Shown one piece after another: positions 1-6,156 of a stretch of 8,055 nucleotides of DNA (positions are counted from its first letter, which is position 1; each line of letters starts with the position of its first letter). The DNA lies in contig DAHXKW010000168.1 in NCBI GenBank assembly GCA_027366195.1, forward strand, positions 1-8,055, read 5' to 3'. The stretch comes from Alphaproteobacteria bacterium (GTDB taxonomy: Bacteria > Pseudomonadota > Alphaproteobacteria > G02398745 > G023898745). The translations under genes were made by a program, and so were the position numbers. The notes beneath the pieces are model-generated. The model saw nothing but the letters and a program-made list of their open reading frames with translations. It was not told the origin of the DNA and made no database searches.

Positions 1-141
1 AAAAGTGTACACCATCCGGTATTGAAGGAAATTAAAGATCAGAATCTTGCAGCACAGAAAGCAGAAGACGATCGTTTACGATATGTGGCATTTACTAGAG
101 CTATGGACATATTGGTGGTGGTTAGGAAAGATTTTGAGTAA
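1..141 (+). CDS. C-terminal end of a UvrD/RecB (AddA-like) superfamily I DNA helicase, partial
   Basis: The frame is open from base 1 to a TAA at 139-141 and encodes 46 residues. It contains RLRYVAFTRAMDILVV, which matches helicase motif VI of UvrD/Rep/RecB/AddA enzymes (consensus RLLYVAxTRAxxxL). In that family this segment contacts the ATP gamma-phosphate and couples hydrolysis to DNA unwinding. The preceding Lys/Glu/Asp-rich stretch (KAEDD) resembles the lead-in to motif VI in AddA and RecB proteins. Only about 10 residues follow the motif. UvrD normally has a longer tail, and AddA has a C-terminal PD-(D/E)XK nuclease domain of a few hundred residues. The protein is therefore either a nuclease-less family member or 3'-truncated. 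The remainder lies outside the window, so AddA versus UvrD cannot be settled. It lies 35 bp upstream of glyS on the same strand and may be cotranscribed with it. Confidence 0.75.
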   Translation, partial: KSVHHPVLKEIKDQNLAAQKAEDDRLRYVAFTRAMDILVVVRKDFE

Positions 142-176
142 CATGAAAAGGTATAGATAGAAGAGTGGTAAAGGGA

Positions 177-2045
177 ATGTCCCAATTTTTTTTTGAAATT
201 TATCAAGAAGAAGTTCCTGCCAGAATGCAAAGGGAAGCATGTGAGCAATTAAAAATTTTGTTAGAGAATACCCTAACTGATTTAACGATTACTTTTCAAA
301 CTGTTCGCACCATGGTTACTCCTCTTCGTCTTATTGCTTGTGTCGATGGTATAGCGGAAACAAGCCAGGAGGTTATTCAGCGCATCCGTGGTCCCAAAGA
401 GAATATGGTCTTAGAAATTATAGAAAAATTTAAAAAAAATCATGCCGAAGCTACGTTTATAGGATTGGATGGGTATATATACGCTGAGCATGTTATTGAA
501 CCTAAAGCAACGGAAAATTTGATCCCACAAATTATTGATCAAATTTTGATGAATTTGTCATGGTCTAAAACTATGCGTTGGCCTGGTAGTCAAATTCATT
601 GGATCAGACCAATCCGTCGGATATATTGTCAGTTGGATAAGTCCCCTTTGTTGTTTGATGTTCCTTTGATAGGTTTGTCGACTTCTGATTATGTTGTTGG
701 ACATCGTTTTCTTTCCTCAGGTGGTCTACGACCTATCAGTTTTGAAAACTATATTGAATTGCTTGAAGAAAATTATGTTATGCCTGATCCTTTGAAAAGA
801 AAACAGTCTATTCATGATCAGCTGGAAGGAGAGGGTAAATATCTTATAGATCAAGAACTTATCGAAGAGAATGCGGGGCTTGTTGAATGGCCAATTGTTT
901 ATTTAGGGGCTATCGATAAAGGATTTATGCATTTGCCGCAAGAGGTTTTATCAACTAGTATGAAGGTTCATCAACGCTATTTTACTTATCCAGACCGACC
1001 AATTTTTGGTTGTGTTGCCAATCTCGTGCCTGAAGATGGGGATGCTATGGTAGAGGGGTATGAAAAAGTTTTACGTGCGCGGTTAGCAGATGCACATTTT
1101 TTTTATACTCAAGACTCTCAGAAACCACTTGAGGATTTAAACGGAAGGCTTTCGATGATTCTTGTGCATAAAAACATTGGTACTTTTGCAGATAAAATTA
1201 AGCGTCTTGAAAGTTTAATGGAAGGTAAAGAGGGGAAATTAGCAGCCAGGTTGTGTAAAGCTGATTTGGTGTCATCTATGGTTTATGAATTTCCAGAATT
1301 ACAGGGGACCATGGGAAGAATTTATGCCAAAAAACAAGGATTCCCAGCAGAAGTGTGTACAGCTATTGAACAGCATTATTGGCCTATAAATGCTGAAGGT
1401 CCTTTACCTACAATTCATTTGGCAGCGGAACTTTCTTTTTTTGACAAGATGGATACTTTATTGGGACTACTTGGAACGGGAGTATCTGTTTCTGGTTCGA
1501 GAGATCCGTTAGGACTTAGGCGTTTAGCAATATCTGTTATTCGTTTAATCCAAGAGTTTGGTTTTGACTTTGATTGTGCAGCAAAGCGATTACAAACTCT
1601 TTTGCCCATTCAAGATGAAGCGATTACTTTGGTATCTCGGTTTATAAAAGACAGGGCAGAAGTTTTTTATAATACGCTTGTCGTGCGTGGCCTCATGCAT
1701 TTACCAGTTACGGTTTTGATTCAAAGACTGCCCATTGTTCAAGCATTTATAAAGAGTAGTGAAGGACAAGAGTTTTTAGTACAATACAAGCGTTTATTAG
1801 GCTTGATAAAGCCGCATGATGAAGTGTGTCCTTCACTTGCGCATCCTTTTGAGATTGGCTTGAATGATTTTAATAACCGTTATAGTGTTTTGACGTGTTT
1901 AAATCAGTTGCTTCCTTTAACAAATATAATGAAAGATTATTTTGATCAGGTGAAGGTTTTAGAAGGATCTAAGCAAGAAGTTAATGGGCGTTTGACGTTA
2001 TTGGGGAATTTAAAAAAACGTGTGGATGCATTCTACCAATTTTGA
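177..2045 (+). CDS. glyS: Glycyl-tRNA synthetase beta subunit
   Basis: GlyS partners with GlyQ in the alpha2beta2 bacterial enzyme that charges tRNA(Gly) with glycine in the cytoplasm; the beta subunit carries tRNA-binding and HD-like domains. The family N-terminus is present (MSQFFFEIYQEEVPARMQ, compare SELLLEIxxEEIPARMQ). Also present are an RIRGP block near residue 70, VLRARLADAHFFY (about 298-310), EFPELQGTMG (371-380), SGSRDPLGLRR (439-449), and the terminal YFDQVKVL...RLTLLGNLKKRV segment, so the protein is complete. I choose ATG 177 because the family motif starts there; a GTG at 165 would add only four residues (MVKG). AAAGG at 170-174 is too close to serve ATG 177, and AGAAGAG further upstream is weak. 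The product is 622 residues against about 690 in E. coli, a compact form. GlyQ is not adjacent upstream, which is unusual, since glyQ commonly precedes glyS. Nine consecutive T bases (186-194) follow the start. Confidence 0.97.
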   Translation: MSQFFFEIYQEEVPARMQREACEQLKILLENTLTDLTITFQTVRTMVTPLRLIACVDGIAETSQEVIQRIRGPKENMVLEIIEKFKKNHAEATFIGLDGYIYAEHVIEPKATENLIPQIIDQILMNLSWSKTMRWPGSQIHWIRPIRRIYCQLDKSPLLFDVPLIGLSTSDYVVGHRFLSSGGLRPISFENYIELLEENYVMPDPLKRKQSIHDQLEGEGKYLIDQELIEENAGLVEWPIVYLGAIDKGFMHLPQEVLSTSMKVHQRYFTYPDRPIFGCVANLVPEDGDAMVEGYEKVLRARLADAHFFYTQDSQKPLEDLNGRLSMILVHKNIGTFADKIKRLESLMEGKEGKLAARLCKADLVSSMVYEFPELQGTMGRIYAKKQGFPAEVCTAIEQHYWPINAEGPLPTIHLAAELSFFDKMDTLLGLLGTGVSVSGSRDPLGLRRLAISVIRLIQEFGFDFDCAAKRLQTLLPIQDEAITLVSRFIKDRAEVFYNTLVVRGLMHLPVTVLIQRLPIVQAFIKSSEGQEFLVQYKRLLGLIKPHDEVCPSLAHPFEIGLNDFNNRYSVLTCLNQLLPLTNIMKDYFDQVKVLEGSKQEVNGRLTLLGNLKKRVDAFYQF

Positions 2046-2047
2046 TA

Positions 2048-2518
2048 TTATAAAGATTCGTCAATGATGCGTGTGAGGCATTTTTCCATAACACGAATGT
2101 CTGATTCCATCGAATCAAGCTTAGATTCCGAGATGTGTTCTTTTGTTAAAGTTTTTGTATGATTGGCAAGCGCTTTCTCTATGGCGTCAAATAGGGTCAT
2201 CCCTTTTTTTGTTAATGTAACAAAGATTGTACGTTTGTCAAAAGCTGAGCGTTCTTGTTTAACGTAATCCATTTCAATCATTTTTTTGAGGTTATAGGAT
2301 ACATTACTACCTAAATAATATTTACGGCTAATGATATCGCCAACTGTAATTTTATCTTTTCCAATATTATAAAGGATGAGTGCTTGAGTGTTATTAAGAT
2401 CATCTATTTTAAGGCGTTTTAATTCTATACGCATGACATCCAAGAAAACGCGATAGAGCCGTTCAGCATTCAATACTAAATCTATGTAGCTTTTGCTCAT
2501 AATTAATCCATAATTCAT
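2048..2518 (-). CDS. MarR-family winged-helix transcriptional regulator (LdtR-like)
   Basis: This 156-residue protein has a MarR-type layout. An N-terminal helical dimerisation segment (SYIDLVLNAERLYRVFLDVM) is followed by a winged helix. The recognition helix is about residues 70-82 (GSNVSYNLKKMIE) and the beta-wing about 89-105 (RSAFDKRTIFVTLTKKG). The signatures NTQALILYNIG and YYLGSNVSYNLKKMIEMDYV resemble alphaproteobacterial MarR proteins related to LdtR. LdtR controls L,D-transpeptidase and stress genes in Liberibacter and rhizobia; its role here is inferred only. I start at ATG 2518 because upstream extension would run into tsaE, the resemblance begins at or just after this residue, and AGAG precedes it at reasonable distance. 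ATG 2500 (MSKSYID) is an alternative. It is the third gene of the minus-strand group, 58 bp after tsaE, and its stop is 2 bp from the glyS stop. A TTAA-N7-TTAAC box lies just upstream and may give it its own control. Confidence 0.85.
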   Translation of the reverse strand: MNYGLIMSKSYIDLVLNAERLYRVFLDVMRIELKRLKIDDLNNTQALILYNIGKDKITVGDIISRKYYLGSNVSYNLKKMIEMDYVKQERSAFDKRTIFVTLTKKGMTLFDAIEKALANHTKTLTKEHISESKLDSMESDIRVMEKCLTRIIDESL

Positions 2519-2546
2519 TAATCTATTCTCTAAATAAGTAGTGAAT

Positions 2547-2562
2547 GTTAATTTTAGATTAA
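2547..2562 (-). promoter_or_regulatory. CtrA-type box (TTAA-N7-TTAAC) upstream of the MarR gene
   Basis: The minus strand reads TTAATCTAAAATTAAC, an exact match to the alphaproteobacterial CtrA recognition pattern TTAA-N7-TTAAC. It lies about 28 bp before the MarR start codon, inside the 58-bp tsaE-marR gap. The same bases also form a weak inverted repeat (TTAAT, 5-nt spacer, ATTAA), so autoregulation by the MarR protein is an alternative reading. The gap is very AT-rich, which raises the chance of a coincidental match. Confidence 0.35.
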
Positions 2563-2576
2563 TATTTAGGCTTAAA

Positions 2577-2972
2577 TTAAAATTTTTCAAAAAAAATGTT
2601 CCGATTATTCGGTGCTGTGCCTTGGTTGAAGTAGATGTGATAAACATTGTACGGTGTTAAAGTCCCTAATCTTTCTGGCCATTCGATTAAACAGATTCGA
2701 CTGTTTAAGTGTTCTTCTAGATCTAGGTGATAGAGTTCTTCCGAAAAATTAATTCTATATAAGTCATAATGTACAATTTTTTCATATTCATGACAGATAG
2801 GAAAAGTAGGGCTAGTGACGACTGTATTTGGGTAGATTGTTTTTATAAAAGCTTGGGCAAATGTTGTTTTTCCCGTTCCCAAATCACCATGTAGTAAAAA
2901 CGTATCTTTTGGAAGTGCTTCTTTGGCAAAGGTTTGAGCAATTTTTTCTAGCTTTGTTTTGTTAGCAATCAT
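2577..2972 (-). CDS. tsaE: tRNA threonylcarbamoyladenosine (t6A37) biosynthesis ATPase TsaE
   Basis: TsaE (YjeE) is a small P-loop ATPase that works with TsaD and TsaB to install the threonylcarbamoyl group on A37 of ANN-decoding tRNAs in the cytoplasm. The 131-residue protein shows the Walker A motif GDLGTGKTT (29-37), the SPTF motif (54-57) typical of the family, YDLYRI (69-74), and LIEWPERL (95-102) with the conserved Glu97/Trp98. It is somewhat shorter than the usual 150-160 residues, and the C-terminal strand is trimmed or divergent. The start at 2972 gives a normal N-terminus. No convincing ribosome-binding site is seen, but the gene lies 10 bp after the corC stop, so it is probably cotranscribed and may depend on readthrough from corC translation. 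Confidence 0.95.
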   Translation of the reverse strand: MIANKTKLEKIAQTFAKEALPKDTFLLHGDLGTGKTTFAQAFIKTIYPNTVVTSPTFPICHEYEKIVHYDLYRINFSEELYHLDLEEHLNSRICLIEWPERLGTLTPYNVYHIYFNQGTAPNNRNIFFEKF

Positions 2973-2982
2973 ATATTTTGTG

Positions 2983-4236
2983 TTATGGGATTAATTTTTT
3001 ATCAGGTATAGAAATTTTAACCCGTGATACAAAACGTGTTGTTGTTTTCATAATTTCAAATGTTGCACCCTGTATAACAAAGCGTTCGCCAACGTCAGGA
3101 ATTTTTTGTGCTGTGTCCATAATTAGTCCTGAAACAGTAATGGCATGATCATCAGGTAGTTCTAGATCGTATTGTCGATTAAGATCCCGTACGCCATATA
3201 ACCCTGATACCACAATACTACCATCGGTACATTCTATAATGTGCTCTACTTTTAAGTCGTATTCATCACTAATTTCCCCAACGATTTCTTCCAAAATATC
3301 TTCGAGCGTGATGATACCTATAAATTCTCCATATTCATCCACGATAACAGCGAAATGTTCTTGTTTTTCACGGTAAGCACGTAGTTGATCTAGTAAGTCT
3401 GTATTATTAGGGATGAACCATGGTTTTGATAGTAAAGATAATAAGTTAAATTGATCTGGTTTGGGCAAGTTAAAACAATAACGAAGAAAAGATTTGACGT
3501 TAAGGATTCCTACAATATTATCGGGATCATCTTTATAGACTGGAAAGCGCGTAAAAGAAGATTTTTGTACGATATCTATCAAGTTATCTAAAGAAGTTGT
3601 TGCATTTATCATGCTCACACTTCCTCTATGTACCATGGCGTCTTGTACTTTTACACGATCTAGATCAAGTACGCTTCGGAGCATTGTACGTTCTTCAATA
3701 TTGCTGTTCAGGCTGATATAGTGCATATCGATATAGCTTTTTAATTCATCGATACTGACATCTTTTTTATTTTCTCCTAAATTAAACAATTTCAAGAGGA
3801 TACGTGCAATACCTTTGACGATTGTATTTATGGGGGTGCATGCGGTAACCATAGTATTTAAAAAATGTGGGAAGCGAAGTAAAATCGGATCTGGATAATT
3901 TAACGCAAACATTTTAGGAAGCATATCACAAAATACGATGATAAAAGTGCTGCTAGCGAAAATAATAGCAGCCTGGGTTGTGGTAGAAAATATATGGCTC
4001 GTCCAGCTACCAATTAAAGACATGATAATCATATGTATCAGGGCTGTACCAATTAAAAGACTACTGATAGCACTTTCTGTTCTATTTAGCAGTTGAGCAA
4101 CAACGGCAGCAGCACTATTTTTTTTTGCCATTTTGAAAATTTTGGCTTTTGAGATCACGGTCAATGCTGTTTCAGATGCTGAAAAAAAACCAGCTAATAT
4201 AAGGAAAAAAAATATGCTCAATGAGATTAGCAGCAT
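2983..4236 (-). CDS. CorC/HlyC-type CNNM-CBS membrane protein (putative Mg/Co ion transport)
   Basis: The 417-residue protein has an N-terminal CNNM (DUF21) membrane domain, with hydrophobic segments near residues 2-20, 55-76, 87-104 and 124-149. It carries the family motif SASETALT (19-26) and an LPKMFALNYPDP segment (106-117). Two CBS modules follow at about 198-255 and 272-325, the second with FAVIVDEYGEFIGIITLEDILEEIVGEI. A CorC_HlyC C-terminal domain occupies about 335-412. Such proteins sit in the inner membrane and are linked to Mg2+/Co2+ export or homeostasis, with nucleotide-sensing CBS domains; older annotations call them haemolysin C-like. The family Glu before the LPK motif appears as Asp104, a conservative change. 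It is the first gene of the corC-tsaE-marR group. No strong Shine-Dalgarno precedes ATG 4236. Substrate is not determinable from sequence alone. Confidence 0.92.
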   Translation of the reverse strand: MLLISLSIFFFLILAGFFSASETALTVISKAKIFKMAKKNSAAAVVAQLLNRTESAISSLLIGTALIHMIIMSLIGSWTSHIFSTTTQAAIIFASSTFIIVFCDMLPKMFALNYPDPILLRFPHFLNTMVTACTPINTIVKGIARILLKLFNLGENKKDVSIDELKSYIDMHYISLNSNIEERTMLRSVLDLDRVKVQDAMVHRGSVSMINATTSLDNLIDIVQKSSFTRFPVYKDDPDNIVGILNVKSFLRYCFNLPKPDQFNLLSLLSKPWFIPNNTDLLDQLRAYREKQEHFAVIVDEYGEFIGIITLEDILEEIVGEISDEYDLKVEHIIECTDGSIVVSGLYGVRDLNRQYDLELPDDHAITVSGLIMDTAQKIPDVGERFVIQGATFEIMKTTTRFVSRVKISIPDKKLIP

Positions 4237-4275
4237 GGGGTACTGGCTTAAAGACTTTCTCTATATCTGTGCCAT

Positions 4276-4303
4276 CGTATACTGATCCATGTTATTTGCG
4301 CAA
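4276..4303 (-). promoter_or_regulatory. Candidate sigma70-type promoter for the corC-tsaE-marR group
   Basis: The minus strand reads TTGCGC (4303-4298), a 16-bp spacer, then TATACG (4281-4276). This would start transcription near 4269, giving a leader of roughly 30 nt before the corC start. The match is moderate (three of six at -35, four to five of six at -10). The -35 overlaps the palindrome at 4294-4305, an arrangement that would suit repressor control. Confidence 0.3.
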
Positions 4304-4305
4304 AT
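4294..4305. promoter_or_regulatory. Perfect 12-bp palindrome, candidate operator
   Basis: ATTTGCGCAAAT is a perfect palindrome in the divergent region between corC and the Cys-rich gene. It overlaps the putative corC -35 element. Its half-site ATTTGC recurs in an imperfect palindrome (AATTTGCATAAATT, 7801-7814) upstream of the TonB-receptor gene. A dimeric regulator is a reasonable guess, but its identity is not known. Confidence 0.35.
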
Positions 4306-4350
4306 CTATTATTTTGTGTTCTGAAATATTTTTATTGAAACAACTTTTAA

Positions 4351-4379
4351 TTGTTTTTATTTTAAGCTCATAATATAAA
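4351..4379 (+). promoter_or_regulatory. Candidate promoter of the Cys-rich gene
   Basis: TTGTTT (4351-4356), a 17-bp spacer and TATAAA (4374-4379) form a plausible sigma70 promoter, with initiation near 4386 and an ATG at 4404. The -35 is one arm of an inverted repeat AAACAA (4338-4343) / TTGTTT (4351-4356), separated by 7 nt, which could be an operator. Confidence 0.4.
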
Positions 4380-4403
4380 TAGATGTAATACTTGTTTAAT
4401 TTT

Positions 4404-4841
4404 ATGTTTGATTCTCAGCGGTGTCATGAGTACTCGCTTTTGATGATGCCATTTCCATGCGTTTGCACGTCTGATAGGTTATCAGACTGCTGTTGTCAGA
4501 AGCCCCCTTCAAATATCACGTTATCTGATTTGATTAGTTCAACTTTATTATCAGTAAACCTACAGAGCGCTTCAGTTATAGGTGTGGATGGGGTATATGT
4601 TAAGAGTGTAGCGCCTTTGGTAACTCAAGAACAGTTGTGTCAGTTGCTTTCTTGTTGTGAGAAATTGGCTCATGAAATTAAAGAAGTTGATCCGTGTTTC
4701 AAGGCTAAAATTGTAAATAAAGCACATACTAGTTATCATGGTCCTTTAAAAGTAAAAGATATTATCCTTGATTTGGATAATTGCATGATAGATTTGCAGG
4801 GATTAGATTTGGATTCTGGTAATCCCACTACTTGTGGGTAG
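4404..4841 (+). CDS. Cysteine-rich hypothetical protein
   Basis: I do not recognise this 145-residue protein. It has twelve cysteines, several clustered: PCVC near residue 20, a CCC triplet near 30, and SCC near 85. The N-terminal third is Cys-rich. The middle and C-terminal parts (LSDLISSTLLSVNL, VIGVDGVYVKSVAPLVTQEQLCQLLSCCEKLAHEIKEVD, VKDIILDLDNCMIDLQGLDLD) look like an ordinary folded alpha/beta protein. There is no obvious signal peptide or membrane segment, so a cytoplasmic location is likely. ATG 4404 is chosen over TTG 4392, four codons upstream; neither has a clear ribosome-binding site, but a promoter-like element ends 25 bp upstream. It converges with, and overlaps by 14 bp, the His/Cys-rich gene on the other strand. 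Coding status rests on frame length, composition and the promoter. Confidence 0.6.
   Translation: MFDSQRCHEYSLLMMPFPCVCTSDRLSDCCCQKPPSNITLSDLISSTLLSVNLQSASVIGVDGVYVKSVAPLVTQEQLCQLLSCCEKLAHEIKEVDPCFKAKIVNKAHTSYHGPLKVKDIILDLDNCMIDLQGLDLDSGNPTTCG
4824..4838. terminator. Small hairpin at the convergent gene ends, possible weak terminator
   Basis: CCCAC (4824-4828) and GTGGG (4834-4838) form a 5-bp GC-rich stem with a 5-nt loop, directly before the TAG of the Cys-rich gene. On the plus strand it is followed by T-containing sequence (TAGTTTTGT), but not a clean T tract. On the minus strand no T run follows. It could weakly terminate plus-strand transcription. Confidence 0.25.
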
Positions 4842-5082
4842 TTTTGTCAGCTTTTGGTTGTTTTTCACATTCACAGGGATTACAGTGACACTTTGGGCAC
4901 ATGCATCCCATACTATTACAGCTCATATCCTTTTTGTGTTCATGATGATTCATTTTATGTTCCGCATGTTTCATGTCATGAGATCTATGATCTCCAGCAT
5001 GTTTATTATATGATCCCTCTTGATAATGGTGGTGATTAGGACCGATTCCGTATTTATTTTGATGATGTTTATCGCGTTCCAT
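4828..5082 (-). CDS. Small His/Cys-rich putative metal-binding protein
   Basis: The 84-residue, highly charged protein has 15 His, concentrated at residues 6-49 as HH, HHH and spaced HxxH-type groups. Seven Cys sit near the C-terminus in the pattern C-x4-C-x-C-x2-C-x-C-x2-C-x-C (residues 55-72, including CMCPKCHCNPCEC). This pattern resembles metallothionein-like and His-rich Ni/Zn/Cu storage proteins, though I recognise no exact family. There is no signal peptide, so it is likely cytoplasmic. Metal binding is inferred from composition; Cu, Zn and Ni are all possible, and the several Met residues near the Cys block would also suit Cu. The reading frame is strongly supported by an ideal AAGGAGG seven bases before the ATG. 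The opposite-strand frame here has no such signal. It overlaps the end of the Cys-rich gene and is preceded by a TTAAC repeat cluster. Confidence 0.85.
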   Translation of the reverse strand: MERDKHHQNKYGIGPNHHHYQEGSYNKHAGDHRSHDMKHAEHKMNHHEHKKDMSCNSMGCMCPKCHCNPCECEKQPKADKTTHK

Positions 5083-5089
5083 AATTTTT

Positions 5090-5096
5090 CCTCCTT
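5090..5096 (-). promoter_or_regulatory. Strong Shine-Dalgarno of the His/Cys-rich gene
   Basis: The minus strand reads AAGGAGG with a 7-nt spacer to ATG 5082. It is the best ribosome-binding site among the genes in the window and decides which strand is coding. Confidence 0.85.
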
Positions 5097-5138
5097 ATTT
5101 ATACAACAAGCGAGATGATCAAATTGTTCATCTCTTTA

Positions 5139-5182
5139 GTTAAATATTGTTAAATGGTTAAGAATTGGTTAATTTTTGTTAA
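5139..5182 (-). promoter_or_regulatory. Cluster of five TTAAC repeats including a CtrA-type box
   Basis: On the minus strand TTAAC occurs five times: 5182-5178, 5172-5168, 5161-5157, 5153-5149 and 5143-5139. The start-to-start spacings of 8-11 bp are about one helical turn. The central pair reads TTAA, seven bases, then TTAACCAT (5172-5154). This fits the CtrA consensus TTAA-N7-TTAAC, and the half-site TTAACCAT is also described for CtrA. It lies about 57-100 bp upstream of the His/Cys-rich gene and faces it. The assignment to CtrA is inference; phased sites for another response regulator would look similar. The cluster overlaps the presumed 5' end of traU. Confidence 0.45.
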
Positions 5183-6155
5183 ATTGTTTTCACAATATTA
5201 ACTGACGCCTCTTATTTTCCTTTTTTTATCAGCTAAATGTATAGGGAAGTTTGTTAATCCTTTTACAGATATTGAATGGTCATGTATTTTTCCTATTACA
5301 ATAGGAGGAAAGAATGTTACACCTTCAAAAAAGGATCACGAGAAGTATACCGGTAGTCCAGTATGCGTATGCCCAGGTATGCCACCTAAAATAGGTGTTA
5401 AGGTTGCATTTTTTGAGCCAACACGTCTTGTAGATGTAACCCGTATCCCTTACTGCCTGGTAGGGTTGGGTGGTATTTCATTATCTTCTAATACGGTTCG
5501 TAAGCATGGAACGGTTAGAACAAAAGAAGATTCGTCCAGAAGTAGCTTTTATAATGTGCACTGGTATATATATCCTTTAATTTATTGGCTTGAGTTACTT
5601 ACCGATTTTGAGTGTGTTGAAAAGAGCCGTTTGGATGTGGCATACATGTCTGAATTTGATCCTACATGGAATGATGAGGAATGGGGATGGCTTCAGAATG
5701 CAGAAGCAGGTTTTTTTTCTTTTCCTCCTGTTCAACTAGCTTGCGTTGCTGATTGTATGGCCTCAACGGCTGATGCGCCTGTTGATTCTCTGTTTTGGTG
5801 TGCAGGATGTTTAGGTTCTTTATATCCTTTTATAGGTTTTGTTGAACATCATGTTGGTGGTATTCAAGCAAGCTCTTTATTGGTTATGCGTCTTATTGCA
5901 AAATTCCATAGATTAGGGCTTGCTAAGGGGTATAGATTAAATGATTTTTGCCATGGCCATTTTATGCCTTATATTATGAAAACCTTATATAAAAACCAAT
6001 TAGTGTATCCTGTGTCAGCTTCTTGCCAACCCTTAGGGAAGACAGATTCGCTATGGGGTTCTGGTAAAAGTTTCCCCTTTAAAGGTGAAGATTTCGTCTA
6101 TTTAATTTGGAAAAAGAAAAAATGCTGTCTTGGGACTCCCTCTGCAGGTGGCTGA
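5154..6155 (+). pseudogene. traU: F-type conjugative transfer protein TraU, 5' end interrupted
   Basis: TraU is a periplasmic, disulfide-rich protein of F-type type IV secretion, needed mainly for DNA transfer. Identification is firm: KCIGKFVNPFTDIEWSC, VCVCPGMPPKIGVKVAFFEP, TRLVDVTRIPYC, SFYNVHWYIYPLIYWLELLTD, DPTWND, LFWCAGCLGSLYP, HHVGGIQASLL-like and GEDFVYLIWKKKKCC are all family blocks. The first ATG after the stop (5379) falls inside the conserved region. The same frame is open upstream to a TAA at 5199-5201 and encodes LTPLIFLFLSA before the Cys, the end of a signal peptide. Beyond that TAA, an in-frame ATG at 5154 gives MVKNWLIFVKLFSQY. The total of 333 codons is close to the 330 residues of F TraU. 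I therefore infer a nonsense change at codon 16. The alternative is a non-ATG start such as CTG 5202, but no ribosome site is seen. The gene lacks its usual traW and trbC/traN neighbours, so a conjugation locus remnant is likely. TraU identity is about 0.95; pseudogene status about 0.6. Confidence 0.8.
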
Positions 6156-6156
6156 A

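Noticed and set aside
39..248. Minus-strand 69-codon frame
   Set aside because: It is antisense to the helicase tail and the glyS start, both of which are clear protein matches.
1415..1609. Minus-strand 64-codon frame
   Set aside because: It lies wholly antisense within conserved glyS.
2519..2647. N-terminal extension of the MarR protein to ATG 2647
   Set aside because: The added 43 residues overlap the end of tsaE, do not look like a MarR N-terminus and cover the regulatory gap.
4854..5039. Plus-strand 61-codon frame across the His/Cys-rich gene
   Set aside because: It is the complement of the His-rich codons, has no start signal, and the minus-strand frame has an ideal ribosome-binding site.
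5314..5394. A near-perfect Shine-Dalgarno (AGGAGG) followed by ATG 5314
   Set aside because: The frame opened is only 26 codons and lies out of frame within conserved traU coding sequence (the AGGAGG encodes part of its ITIGGK segment), so it is coincidental.
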